Counted from the stretch's first letter, positions 34,108 through 42,971 are shown. The stretch is DNA of 64,000 bases from Actinomycetota bacterium (GCA_005790505.1 SXUP01000042.1:108955-172954); one strand, 5' to 3'. Notes: generated by a model not told the origin, from the sequence alone. A program made the numbers and translations.

Positions 34108-34952
34108 TGGAAGTACTGCCAATGACAGGTGTGCTAGGTGCACGGGTGTTGATCTCTGACATCAAGACACTTTCAGACTCAGAAATTCAAGAACTGCGAG
34201 GCTTAGTTTGTGAGCACCTTGTTGTCGTTATTCCTGCTCAGTCCCTGACAGCCAAACAGCAGGCCGACTTCTCCCTGCGGTGGGGTGAGCCAGGAGAAGT
34301 GCCCTTTATTGAGTCGAGTCCGGAGCATCCAAATGTAATTCGTGTTCTTAAAGAAGCAATTGATGGCAATGCATTCAATTTTGGTGGTTCCTGGCACAGT
34401 GATTTTTCTTTTCAGACCGCGCCACCTGCATTTACGATGTTGTATGCGATAGATATTCCACCGTATGGTGGTGACACTTTGTGGTCATCTCTCGTGGCGG
34501 CATACAACAGTCTTGACCAAGATCGTCGTGAGCAATTTGAGGCTTTGACCGCGGTGCATACGGCGCGTGATGCGTATTCGAAAAAAATGCAACCACTGCA
34601 CTCGGGCTTATCAAGCATGACGATTGTGTGCGATGATTCAGCAGACGAGACCGAGCATCACCCACTCGTCTGTGTGCATCCCGAAACTGGTCGAAAAATA
34701 CTGTTCTACAACCGTGCATACGTTCGAGATATTGATGGACTCCAAGATTCTGTCGCTGCGTCAACGTTGGAGTGGCTATATTCCCACACAACAGAGGCCC
34801 GTTTTACGTGTCGTCATCGCTGGAGCGTGGGAGATTTAGCGATTTGGGATAATCGCTCGGCACAGCATTACGCACTCAATGACTATGCCGGTTTCCGTCG
34901 GGAGTTGCACCGCACCACCGTGGCGGGCACGCGCCCTACGATGGGGTCGTGA
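34107..34952 (+). CDS. TauD/TfdA-family 2-oxoglutarate dioxygenase
   Basis: An Fe(II)/2-oxoglutarate dioxygenase of 281 residues (276 if the ATG at 34122 is used). Iron ligands are H97 and D99 in SWHSDFSF and H254 in SAQHYAL; an arginine at 264-269 would bind 2-oxoglutarate. Members act on taurine, alkyl sulfates (AtsK) or chlorinated phenoxyacids. The overlap (GTGA) with an arylsulfatase gene makes a role in releasing sulfate from organosulfur compounds attractive, but this is inference from neighbourhood. Confidence 0.88.
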   Translation: MEVLPMTGVLGARVLISDIKTLSDSEIQELRGLVCEHLVVVIPAQSLTAKQQADFSLRWGEPGEVPFIESSPEHPNVIRVLKEAIDGNAFNFGGSWHSDFSFQTAPPAFTMLYAIDIPPYGGDTLWSSLVAAYNSLDQDRREQFEALTAVHTARDAYSKKMQPLHSGLSSMTIVCDDSADETEHHPLVCVHPETGRKILFYNRAYVRDIDGLQDSVAASTLEWLYSHTTEARFTCRHRWSVGDLAIWDNRSAQHYALNDYAGFRRELHRTTVAGTRPTMGS

Positions 34953-37192
34953 AAACACCGCCAGTTTCTCCGCACATTGTCGCGTACCCCAGAGCGCCAG
35001 AGGGGGCACCAAATGTCGTGGTTATCCTGCTCGACGATGTTGGATTCGGGCAACTGGGTTGTTTTGGTGGGCTGATAAATACACCCCATATTGATCGGCT
35101 GGCGAGCCAAGGTTTGCGGTACAACCGTTTTCATGTGACTTCAATCTGTTCGTCAACGCGTGCAGCATTGCTGACTGGCCGAAATCATCATGCAGTTGGT
35201 ATCGGAGCCACCCAAGAAACATCCTTTGCGTTACCCGGGTACCACGGACGTCTACCAAAAACTGCCGCTCTGCTACCACGAATATTGCGTGACAATGGCT
35301 ATAACACGATGGCGGTAGGCAAATGGCATCTCACACCTCAAGCAGAGTATTCCAGTGCGGGTCCCTTTGATCGTTGGCCAATTGGGCAGGGCTTTGAGCG
35401 CTATTACGGATTTCTTGGTGCCGAAACCAATCACTGGTCACCAGAACTTGTGCGAGACAATACTCCGACTGCACAACCGCGCACTGTTGCCCAGGGATAT
35501 CACCTCACAGAGGACTTAGTCGACAACGCAATTGCGATGATGCGTGATCAACAATATGGTGCCCCGAACAAACCTTTTCTATGTTGGTTCGCAACCGGGG
35601 CTGCACACGCTCCACATCATGTCCCACCAGATTGGATAACGCCCTATCGCGGTGCATTTGATGACGGGTGGGAGTCACTGCGTGAGCAAACATTTATGCG
35701 ACAACTTGAACTTGGAGTAATTCCCAACGACACAATCCTGACTCCTCGTCCATCATGGGTTCAGAAGTGGGGAGCATTGTCAGAAGATGAGCATCGCTTG
35801 TTCGCGCGTTACATGGAAGTTTTTGCAGGTTTTGTCAGTCACACAGATGCTCAAATTGGTCGCATCCTGCAATATCTCGATGACAACAATTTGAGTGAGA
35901 ATACGATCGTGTTGTTGATGAGTGACAATGGTGCGAGTAGTGAAGGTGGGGTGCACGGAACACTCAATGAAGCAGCATCTTGGTTGGGTGATTTTGCTTC
36001 GGTCCAGGACGCCCTCGAAAGCATTGACGAAATCGGCGGTCCGTTACACACAAACCACTATCCATTCGGTTGGGCGTGGGCTGGCAATTCACCTTTTCAG
36101 TTATGGAAACGGTATTCATGGCTGGGTGGTGTTCGGGCGCCACTCATTGTGCGGTGGCCACAACGCATCTCAGATGTTGGTGCAATTCGATCACAATTCA
36201 TGCATGCTGTTGATATTGCCCCCACTCTGCTCGCAGCAATCGGCCTTGACATGCCAGACAATGTTGACGGTGTTGCCCAACAGCATGTTGACGGAATCAG
36301 TGCAGCAGCAACATTCACTAATTCGCAATCACCTGAGCATCGAACACTTCAGTATTTCGAGATGCACGGATCCCGATCAATCTACAAAGACGGCTGGAAA
36401 GCGACCACGAATTTCGTTTCCCCATTGTTTAATGAGCGGGCACACATCATCGGAAGTCACTCATACGAGAGTGACGAATGGCAGTTGTTTAACCTCGAGA
36501 AAGACTTCTCAGAATCAACCGACGTTGCGTCCGACAATTGTGAGTTGGTTGGGCTACTTGAAGATGCATGGTTATCTGAAGCCCGACGCAACAACGTTTT
36601 TCCACTTTTTGATCCGTCTGCTGGATATCCACCCCACCCCGGTGAATATCCGCTTCCACGCGTCATGACCTATCGGCCAAGTGACAGACCTATCGCCGCC
36701 GGCCGAGTGCCGGCAATGTTTGGCAGTTTCTCCCTTCACGCAGATGTGCAGTGTTCAACAAATCAGGAGGTGGGCGTTGTTGCTGCGTGCGGTGACCATC
36801 AAGGAGGATGGGTCGTGCACATAGTTGCAGGTGTTGTGCATGTTGATGTCGTGCATGGCACGCATCAATGCCACATGCAATCAGTTGATGCATTGGCAAT
36901 TGGTGATCATAACGTTGTTGTTTCAATGAAGACGGGTGGTCATCTGGTGTTGACAATTGACGGTCAAGATGTCTCGTTTGCAACTTTTACAGGCATGTTT
37001 TTCTTTCCGGGCGTCACAACATCTGCTGGTGCAATGTGGATTGGGCAACATTCAGGACTTGGGGTTACAGACACTTATGTTGTGCCGGCAATCTGTACTG
37101 CAAATATTCGTTCGGTAACCATTGTTGCTGGTTCAGGGCGAGTTGGCATTGATATGTCTACAGTACTGAGTGTTGCAGAGGGCGCCGATTAG
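34949..37192 (+). CDS. Arylsulfatase (AtsA-like)
   Basis: A 747-residue type I sulfatase. Metal-binding D29-D30 are in ILLDDVGFG; the modification motif is C67-S-S-T-R71 followed by AALLTGRNHH, and GKWHLTP is the second signature. The general pattern (ETNHWSPELVRDN, LPGYHGRLPKT) is that of mycobacterial-type AtsA. The consensus C-x-P-x-R has Ser69 where proline is usual; whether formylglycine is still made is open. No signal peptide is seen. Residues after about 590 form the beta-rich C-terminal region seen in long sulfatases. It starts with GTG, overlapping the dioxygenase stop. Confidence 0.9.
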   Translation: MKTPPVSPHIVAYPRAPEGAPNVVVILLDDVGFGQLGCFGGLINTPHIDRLASQGLRYNRFHVTSICSSTRAALLTGRNHHAVGIGATQETSFALPGYHGRLPKTAALLPRILRDNGYNTMAVGKWHLTPQAEYSSAGPFDRWPIGQGFERYYGFLGAETNHWSPELVRDNTPTAQPRTVAQGYHLTEDLVDNAIAMMRDQQYGAPNKPFLCWFATGAAHAPHHVPPDWITPYRGAFDDGWESLREQTFMRQLELGVIPNDTILTPRPSWVQKWGALSEDEHRLFARYMEVFAGFVSHTDAQIGRILQYLDDNNLSENTIVLLMSDNGASSEGGVHGTLNEAASWLGDFASVQDALESIDEIGGPLHTNHYPFGWAWAGNSPFQLWKRYSWLGGVRAPLIVRWPQRISDVGAIRSQFMHAVDIAPTLLAAIGLDMPDNVDGVAQQHVDGISAAATFTNSQSPEHRTLQYFEMHGSRSIYKDGWKATTNFVSPLFNERAHIIGSHSYESDEWQLFNLEKDFSESTDVASDNCELVGLLEDAWLSEARRNNVFPLFDPSAGYPPHPGEYPLPRVMTYRPSDRPIAAGRVPAMFGSFSLHADVQCSTNQEVGVVAACGDHQGGWVVHIVAGVVHVDVVHGTHQCHMQSVDALAIGDHNVVVSMKTGGHLVLTIDGQDVSFATFTGMFFFPGVTTSAGAMWIGQHSGLGVTDTYVVPAICTANIRSVTIVAGSGRVGIDMSTVLSVAEGAD

Positions 37193-37317
37193 TCAGAAGC
37201 GCTGGGAGCGACCAAAAGTGTCAGAATGTGCTCGTCCAACCCGCCGTTGATCTTGGGAGACCCAAGGCACGGCGCACTAGTGTTGGAGCAGGATGTCTGG
37301 GGAATGAGAGGCAAAAC

Positions 37318-38634
37318 GTGAAGAGTTCATTAAGTAAGGCTGTTACTTTTTTGGGCGTATTCTTTGCACTGGGTTTTGTGTTGTGGTCACCGCTTGCTCA
37401 TGCCGCTGACGAGGAAGACAGCGCAATCACTATTTTGATCGCGGAGCGGGTCGCAGGCAGCAAAGTTCAAGAAAAAATCCCCGTCGCTGGGGTAAAAGTT
37501 AGGGTCGAAGGCGCCGCTGGTTCAGCAGTTGGAGTGACGGATGCCAAGGGCATCGCCGTACTTGGGGTTCCCCCGGTCGGGAAGTACGAGGTTTCTTTTG
37601 ATGTTTCAACGCTCCCCAAAGGAGTGGCGGTTGGGGCTGACTCAAAAACTAGCCTGAGCATAGATTTTAGTTCCGGCGTCTCTGTGGGCAGCGGAAAATC
37701 AGTCTCTTTTTTTGTTGGGAATGACGCCCGAGTAGCGGAGGGGCGATGGGAGCAATTACCCCAAGTACTAGTCGGAGGCATCAGAATAAGTTTAATTTTG
37801 GCGATTTGTTCGATTGGGCTGGCGCTCATATTCGGCACAACTGGTCTCACAAATTTTGCACACAGCGAGATAATTACAGTCGGTGCAATGGTGGCTTTTT
37901 GGTTCAATCAAAACGGTCCGCAATGGCCATTATTGTTGGCGGCACCATTCGGGATTGTGGGTGCCGCATTGATGGGCGGGGCATTTGAGTTGAGATTGTG
38001 GAGACCACTGCGTCGCCGTGGAACAAGTTTGACATCAATGATGATTGTCTCCATCGGAATGGCTATCGGCATAAGGTATGTTTTGCTCTTTCTGCTTGGT
38101 GGACGCAACCGCCGCTACGCGCAATATGTTGGCGATCCTGAAATTGATTTTGGCCCTTTTGGGATAACTCCGCGCGATATCGCAATCATGGTTATTGCGC
38201 TGATTGTCGTTGTTGGTTTTTCATTATTTTTGTTGTATGCGCGTTTTGGTAAAGCAATTCGTGCTGTTTCGGATAATCCAGATTTAGCCTCCGCAACCGG
38301 AATCAATACGGACCGCGTGATTTTACTCGTATGGATATTGGGTGGCGCTTTGGCAGGTCTTGGCGGTGTAATGAATGGTGCCTCAACGGGAGTGCAATGG
38401 GATATGGGAAACGTGATTTTGCTGCTGCTGTTTGCAGCATTCACCATCGGTGGTTTGGGTAATCCCTTTGGGGCACTTGTTGGCTCGTTTGTAATTGGCA
38501 TGTTTACACAACTCTGGACTTGGGTTTTCCCGAGTGTTGTAGAACTTAAGGCGCTCGGAGCCCTGATCGCCCTCGTGGTTGTTTTGCTGGTTAGACCAGA
38601 GGGCATTTTGGGCAAAAAGGAGCGCGTTGGATGA
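37318..38634 (+). CDS. livH: LivH-type ABC permease with secreted N-terminal domain
   Basis: A 438-residue permease of the branched-chain amino acid (HAAT) type. Residues about 1-32 are a signal peptide ending LAHA-AD; about 38-145 form a beta-rich carboxypeptidase-regulatory-like domain (VAGVKVRVEG, GVTDAKGIAVLGVPPVGKY); the membrane permease runs from about 150 to 430, with ATGINTDRVILLVWILGGALAGLGG as the ATPase-contact loop. Typical LivH has 290-300 residues, so the outside domain is an addition. GTG at 37318 has GAGAGG six bases upstream and is preferred to an ATG at 37228. It overlaps livM (ATGA). Confidence 0.87.
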   Translation: MKSSLSKAVTFLGVFFALGFVLWSPLAHAADEEDSAITILIAERVAGSKVQEKIPVAGVKVRVEGAAGSAVGVTDAKGIAVLGVPPVGKYEVSFDVSTLPKGVAVGADSKTSLSIDFSSGVSVGSGKSVSFFVGNDARVAEGRWEQLPQVLVGGIRISLILAICSIGLALIFGTTGLTNFAHSEIITVGAMVAFWFNQNGPQWPLLLAAPFGIVGAALMGGAFELRLWRPLRRRGTSLTSMMIVSIGMAIGIRYVLLFLLGGRNRRYAQYVGDPEIDFGPFGITPRDIAIMVIALIVVVGFSLFLLYARFGKAIRAVSDNPDLASATGINTDRVILLVWILGGALAGLGGVMNGASTGVQWDMGNVILLLLFAAFTIGGLGNPFGALVGSFVIGMFTQLWTWVFPSVVELKALGALIALVVVLLVRPEGILGKKERVG

Positions 38635-39641
38635 ATTGGGGACTAATTTTCTCAAATTCGGTGTATACAGCGATCAGCGCCAACGCAATTGCTTACATGC
38701 TTGTTGCTACGGGTCTTAACGTTCATTTCGGATATACAGGTCTTCTCAACTTTGGACAAGCAGGTTTTGCTGCGATTGGTGCATATAGCTTAAGTATTCC
38801 AATCAGTAGGTTTGATTGGCCCTGGCCGTTTGCAGTATTACTGGTCATCGTGTCAGCGGTCGCTCTTGCACTGATGCTGGGTTTTGCAACATTGCGATTA
38901 CGTCCTGATTATTTGGCTGTTGTGACAATTGCAATCGCAGAAATTATTCGCTTGTGTCTCAACTCTGTTCGCTTCACCTGGCTTACTGGCGGGAATGACG
39001 GCCTCCAGGGTTTTACAGGTTTCATGGAGAAACTGAATCCTTTCCCGCAGCAGGGAATTTGGCTCTGGAAGCAAAAAATTGATGGGTATAGATTGTGGCT
39101 CTTGGTTAGTGGCTGGGTTTTGTTGCTGATTGTTGCGACGCTCGTGTATTTGTTGATGCGTAGTCCTTGGGGCAGAGTGTTGCGCAGTATTCGCGAGGAC
39201 GAGGACGCGGCTCGCAGTTTGGGGAAAAATGTTTTTGCCTACAAATTGCAGAGCCTTATGATTGGCGGTGTTATCGGAGCCATTGGTGGCATGTGGTTGG
39301 TACTTGACAAGCAGTCCTCACAACCAGGGGACTTTGCCACGACATTCACCTTTTTTGCCTACACCATTATTATTTTGGGTGGAGTCGCCAGGGTGAAGGG
39401 GCCCATAATTGGTACGGTTATTTTTTTGTTTATTATCCAGTTTGTTGATATTGCCTTACAGCAAGCCACGAAAACAACCCCAACCGACCCCACTCCGGTT
39501 CTGCCAACATGGTTGATCGATCAGAATAATTATGCCCAGTTGCGATTTATGCTTGCCGGTTTTGCGTTGGCAGCTCTGGTCGTTTTTAGACCTCAAGGAA
39601 TATTTGGTGATAAGCGAGAGCAGGCCTTTGATGTCCATTGA
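38631..39641 (+). CDS. livM: LivM-type ABC permease
   Basis: A 336-residue permease with about nine helices. NFGQAGFAAIGAY near 45-57 and the ATPase-contact region with RSIREDEDAARSLGKNVFAYKLQSL are typical LivM signatures. It pairs with LivH to form the membrane channel. It overlaps livH by four bases, and livG begins inside its last codons. The final residues PQGIFGDKREQ are the usual cytoplasmic tail. Confidence 0.92.
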   Translation: MNWGLIFSNSVYTAISANAIAYMLVATGLNVHFGYTGLLNFGQAGFAAIGAYSLSIPISRFDWPWPFAVLLVIVSAVALALMLGFATLRLRPDYLAVVTIAIAEIIRLCLNSVRFTWLTGGNDGLQGFTGFMEKLNPFPQQGIWLWKQKIDGYRLWLLVSGWVLLLIVATLVYLLMRSPWGRVLRSIREDEDAARSLGKNVFAYKLQSLMIGGVIGAIGGMWLVLDKQSSQPGDFATTFTFFAYTIIILGGVARVKGPIIGTVIFLFIIQFVDIALQQATKTTPTDPTPVLPTWLIDQNNYAQLRFMLAGFALAALVVFRPQGIFGDKREQAFDVH

Positions 39642-40470
39642 CGCAAAATCAAAATCGTTTGAATCTGTTCCCGGCTCAAGCAAGCCTGATGCGATTTTGG
39701 TCGTTGACAATGTCACACGTTCATTTGGTGGGCTAGTCGCCGTCAATGTCGCACATCTTGAAATTCCACGAAACTGCATAACGGCACTCATCGGACCAAA
39801 TGGTGCTGGGAAAACTACATTTTTTAATGTACTGACTGGTTTTGATGAACCTGACAGTGGGGACTGGGAGTTCAACGGCTCCTCTCTTGCTGGCGTCTCG
39901 GCATATAAGGTCGCGAGGCGCGGAATGGTAAGAACCTTTCAGCTCACAAAAGCATTGTCGCGGATGACAATCATCGACAACATGAGACTTGGCGCTCGTG
40001 GTCAACTGGGGGAAAGTGCATGGCGCGGAATCCTGCGCCCCTTGTGGGCATCGCAAGAACTAGAAAATACAAAAAAAGCAGAGAACCTTTTGGAGAGATT
40101 CAATCTCGGGCACATGCGGGACGAGCTTGCCGGCTCACTATCTGGGGGACAACGTAAATTGCTTGAGATGGCACGAGCATTGATGGTTGAACCAGAAATT
40201 GTGATGCTTGACGAACCAATGGCTGGTGTCAATCCTGTTCTAAAGCAAAGCCTATTTCAACATATCAAGGGGCTTCGAGATGAAGGAAGAACCGTGCTGT
40301 TTGTTGAGCATGATATGGATATGGTGAGAGAAATCAGTGATTGGATTATCGTAATGGCACAAGGTGAGGTCATCGCCGAAGGAACCTTTGACAATGTTGG
40401 TTCAAATCCAGTAGTCGTAAATGCATACTTAGGATCACATCACGAGGTTGATATTGGAGGTCAGTCGTGA
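39631..40470 (+). CDS. livG: LivG-type ABC ATPase
   Basis: A 279-residue ATPase. Walker A GPNGAGKT (55-62), the signature LSGGQRKLLEMARAL and Walker B VMLDEPMAGVNP are intact, and VEHDMDMV contains the switch histidine. It has the long insert after Walker A typical of LivG. The ATG at 39631 overlaps livM by 11 bases; the frame is open further upstream within livM but only this start gives the normal length. The stop overlaps the livF GTG. Confidence 0.93.
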   Translation: MSIDAKSKSFESVPGSSKPDAILVVDNVTRSFGGLVAVNVAHLEIPRNCITALIGPNGAGKTTFFNVLTGFDEPDSGDWEFNGSSLAGVSAYKVARRGMVRTFQLTKALSRMTIIDNMRLGARGQLGESAWRGILRPLWASQELENTKKAENLLERFNLGHMRDELAGSLSGGQRKLLEMARALMVEPEIVMLDEPMAGVNPVLKQSLFQHIKGLRDEGRTVLFVEHDMDMVREISDWIIVMAQGEVIAEGTFDNVGSNPVVVNAYLGSHHEVDIGGQS

Positions 40471-41198
40471 CCAACGTGATCGAGGTGTCTGAGGTAATCG
40501 CCGGATATGTGCCCGAAGTCGACATTTTGAATGGCTGTAATCTTTCGGTTGGTTCAGGAGAATTTGTCGGAATTATTGGACCTAACGGTGCTGGTAAATC
40601 AACCTTGCTCAAGGCAGTTTTGGGACTCGTCAATATTCGAAGTGGCACGGTAAGGCTAAATGGTGAAGAAATCACTGGTAAAAGGCCGTACGAACTCGTC
40701 GCCCGAGGTGTTGGTTATGTTCCGCAGACACGGAACGTATTTACGACCCTTTCCGTCAAGGAAAATCTTGAGATGGGTTGTTTCATCAAGCCATCTTTAA
40801 TAGAAGAGCGACTCGAGTATGTGGTGTCACTATTTTCTCAACTTGGTGGACGGCTGAATCAACGTGCTGGTTCGTTGTCTGGCGGAGAACGCCAGATGGT
40901 CGCAATGGGTCGTGCACTGATGCTGAACCCAACGGCGTTGTTGCTTGACGAACCATCCGCAGGGTTATCGCCCGCTTTGCAAGATGAAGTGTTCATTCAA
41001 TGTCGCTCTATTAATGAATCGGGTGTTGCCATTTTGATGGTTGAACAAAATGCGAGAAGATGTCTGCAAGTCGTTGGCAGGGGATACGTGCTTGACCAGG
41101 GAACAAATGCCTACACAGGTACGGGTCGCGAGCTATTGGCAGACCCTAAAGTTATTCAGTTGTACTTGGGTACATTGTCTCGCTCGACTGGTGGTTAA
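40467..41198 (+). CDS. livF: LivF-type ABC ATPase
   Basis: A 243-residue ATPase. Walker A is GPNGAGKS (38-45), followed by the signature LSGGERQMVAMGRAL and Walker B LLLDEPSAGLSP. MVEQNARRCLQV carries the glutamine usual in LivF in place of the switch histidine. It forms the ATPase heterodimer with LivG. Starts with GTG overlapping the livG stop. The operon ends at a strong bidirectional terminator. Confidence 0.93.
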   Translation: MTNVIEVSEVIAGYVPEVDILNGCNLSVGSGEFVGIIGPNGAGKSTLLKAVLGLVNIRSGTVRLNGEEITGKRPYELVARGVGYVPQTRNVFTTLSVKENLEMGCFIKPSLIEERLEYVVSLFSQLGGRLNQRAGSLSGGERQMVAMGRALMLNPTALLLDEPSAGLSPALQDEVFIQCRSINESGVAILMVEQNARRCLQVVGRGYVLDQGTNAYTGTGRELLADPKVIQLYLGTLSRSTGG

Positions 41199-41204
41199 CT
41201 TGAG

Positions 41205-41250
41205 AAACTAAAAGGCCCCGAGTGCTTTCGCACCCGGGGCCTTTTAGTTT
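41205..41250. terminator. Strong bidirectional terminator between livF and the binding-protein gene
   Basis: aaactaaaaggcccc (41205-41219) pairs perfectly with ggggccttttagttt (41236-41250); the stem continues inward with one mismatch to a short ttcg-type loop. The A- and T-rich outer arms give a U-run on either strand, so it can stop both livF (plus) and the convergent binding-protein gene (minus). Confidence 0.9.
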
Positions 41251-41265
41251 TCTAAAACTGACTAT

Positions 41266-42594
41266 TTATTCGCCAGCGTCGAATGCTTTACCCAGGCCGT
41301 TGCCCATGTTGCCGTCACATCCGTATACCTTGATGACCTTTGGTCCAACACCCTTTTCCACCATGGTGGCGAGGATCTTGGAGGACTCTTCAAAGCCGAT
41401 GATTGCGACCGCATCAGGTGCTGCTGCCTTGATTGCATCTACTTCTGCGTCAAATGTAACTGCCTTCTCGTCGTAGATCTTTGAGATCACAACTTTGGCA
41501 CCATTTGCCTCAAGGTTTTTCTGGAGGTCTTCAGCCAAGCCGGTTCCGTATGCATCGTTACGAGCAATGATTGCTACGTTCGCTGCACCATCATCAGTGA
41601 TGACTTTGGCCAAAACAGCACCCTGCACAATGTCTGAAGGTGCACTACGGAAGTAGAGACCCTTGTCGGCGTATGTGGAGAGTTTCTTTGAGGTATTGGC
41701 AGGCGAGAACTGGACAACACCAGCAGCAGTGATCTTGTCGATCACAGTCAAGCTGACACCAGATGATGCTGCACCAATGATTGCGTCAACGTTCTGGGAA
41801 AGTTGAGCGTCAACGGTCTTTGATGCAGTGTCAGTGGTTGCGTCACCAGAGTCACCCTTGATTCCAACAACTGGCTTACCCAAAACACCACCACCATCAT
41901 TGATGTCTTTGATGGCGAGGTCGAAACCAGCAAATTCTGGTGGTCCGAGGAAAGCAAGTGATCCAGTTTGAGGCAAGATCGATCCGATGGTCAAAACACC
42001 ATCACCAGCGCGAGTACCTTCAACCTCAACCTGAGCAACATCTGCATCGGCAGGTGCTTCCGCTTCAATGTAGGTGGTCTTGTCGTCAGCGAGGCGGTTG
42101 TCTGCCCCAAAAACAAGAACTCCATAGGAAGCTTTGAGTGGTTCTCCGTTGCCAGAGAATTCAAGCGGGCCAGAAACACCATCAAAGTCAATGTCTGTTC
42201 CTGCGTCGATAAGGGCTATACAACCTTTGAAGTCTGAGCACTTTTCACCGTCACGGGTAATTCCATTGATTTCTTTGGCGTATTCAATGCCGTCTGTTTT
42301 TGCCTTGGCTACTGCAAGTGCAATCACCATGACGGAGTCGTAGGACTCTGCCGCGTACGAATAATCGTCGAGGGCTGGATCTATCTCCTTCAAGCGGGCC
42401 TTGAATTCATCAGAAAGTGCGACGAGAGGAGCTGTTCCCTTCATGCCTTCCAATTCACCATTTGATGCTGCAGCAGTTGTATCGCTACCTGCCACAGTTG
42501 TATCAGTTGACGCATCGTCACTGCCACAGGCGCTTGCTACGAGAGCAAGTCCAATGGCCAATGCAGCGACGCGCCGCACTAAGGATTTATTCAT
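41266..42594 (-). CDS. Branched-chain amino-acid-type substrate-binding lipoprotein, circularly permuted
   Basis: A 442-residue lipoprotein with lipobox LVASAC (C23) and a Ser/Thr/Asp-rich linker. The binding fold is recognisable as the HAAT/Leu-binding kind, but in swapped order. Residues about 48-175 (LEGMKGTAPL, then YAAESYDSVMV, DGVSGPLEFSGNG, YGVLVFGADNRL) are the canonical C-terminal part. After a linker (176-198), residues 199-442 (GVLTIGSILPQTGSLAFLG, IIGAASSGVS, YGTGLAEDL) are the canonical N-terminal part, ending GLGKAFDAGE then stop. Joining the end to residue 48 restores the normal sequence. The start has GGGGA six bases upstream. It probably serves the livHMGF genes; the exact ligand is unknown. 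Confidence 0.88.
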   Translation of the reverse strand: MNKSLVRRVAALAIGLALVASACGSDDASTDTTVAGSDTTAAASNGELEGMKGTAPLVALSDEFKARLKEIDPALDDYSYAAESYDSVMVIALAVAKAKTDGIEYAKEINGITRDGEKCSDFKGCIALIDAGTDIDFDGVSGPLEFSGNGEPLKASYGVLVFGADNRLADDKTTYIEAEAPADADVAQVEVEGTRAGDGVLTIGSILPQTGSLAFLGPPEFAGFDLAIKDINDGGGVLGKPVVGIKGDSGDATTDTASKTVDAQLSQNVDAIIGAASSGVSLTVIDKITAAGVVQFSPANTSKKLSTYADKGLYFRSAPSDIVQGAVLAKVITDDGAANVAIIARNDAYGTGLAEDLQKNLEANGAKVVISKIYDEKAVTFDAEVDAIKAAAPDAVAIIGFEESSKILATMVEKGVGPKVIKVYGCDGNMGNGLGKAFDAGE

Positions 42595-42621
42595 GTGTAT
42601 TCCCCTTCATTCGTTTGAAGC

Positions 42622-42639
42622 AGCAACCCCGGGGTTGCT
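42622..42639. promoter_or_regulatory. 18-base perfect palindrome upstream of the binding-protein gene
   Basis: agcaacccc followed by ggggttgct is a perfect 18-base palindrome, 28 bases before the binding-protein start on the minus strand and just beyond its GGGGA ribosome site. It could be a dimeric-regulator operator or an mRNA 5-prime hairpin. Confidence 0.55.
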
Positions 42640-42800
42640 ACTAGTTATATGTCCCTAAGGCTATGACCCAAAATTGGATACGACAAGAGACCGGCAAGAT
42701 TACTAGAATAAATATAGAGTCAGTCATAGCCAGCAGAACTCATTTCAGGGCTCAGACCCAGAGCGCGCTTTATTGGGATACATGTCCGTATTCTGATGCA

Positions 42801-42950
42801 GTGGGTCGGGTCGCAAAAATCAAGAATGGGCATATTCCCCGGGTCTGTGGGTCGTGCGGGCTCAAGTTTGAGTGGCGCAAGAAATGGGCCCGGGATTGGG
42901 ACAATGTGAAGTTTTGCTCCGACACCTGTCGTCAGCGCTTCAAAGCCTGA
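42801..42950 (+). CDS. DUF2256 zinc-ribbon miniprotein
   Basis: A 49-residue protein with two CxxC-like pairs, [20 protein letters not shown] and [10 protein letters not shown], which is the DUF2256 pattern (cysteine pair, FxWRKKW, then FCSxxCR). It probably binds one zinc ion. Function unknown; in other genomes the family often lies near photolyase-like genes, none of which are here. The GTG at 42801 gives the normal family length. The frame is open back to ATG 42663, but those 46 extra residues are unlike the family. Confidence 0.7.
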   Translation: MGRVAKIKNGHIPRVCGSCGLKFEWRKKWARDWDNVKFCSDTCRQRFKA

Positions 42951-42971
42951 ATTCTTTACCAGCGCCACATT

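Noticed and set aside
37252..37266. Hairpin cttggg-aga-cccaag before livH as a terminator of the sulfatase operon
   Set aside because: The stem is only six pairs and has no following T-run on either strand.
41266..42594. Misassembly as the cause of the permuted binding protein
   Set aside because: A misassembly would have to keep the frame at two junctions, keep the signal peptide and linker, and place a stop exactly at the break; this is unlikely, but read mapping is still the proper test.
42663..42800. Longer reading of the DUF2256 gene from ATG 42663
   Set aside because: The 46 added residues have no similarity to the family, whose members have about 50 residues; a short start at 42801 fits better, though not proven.
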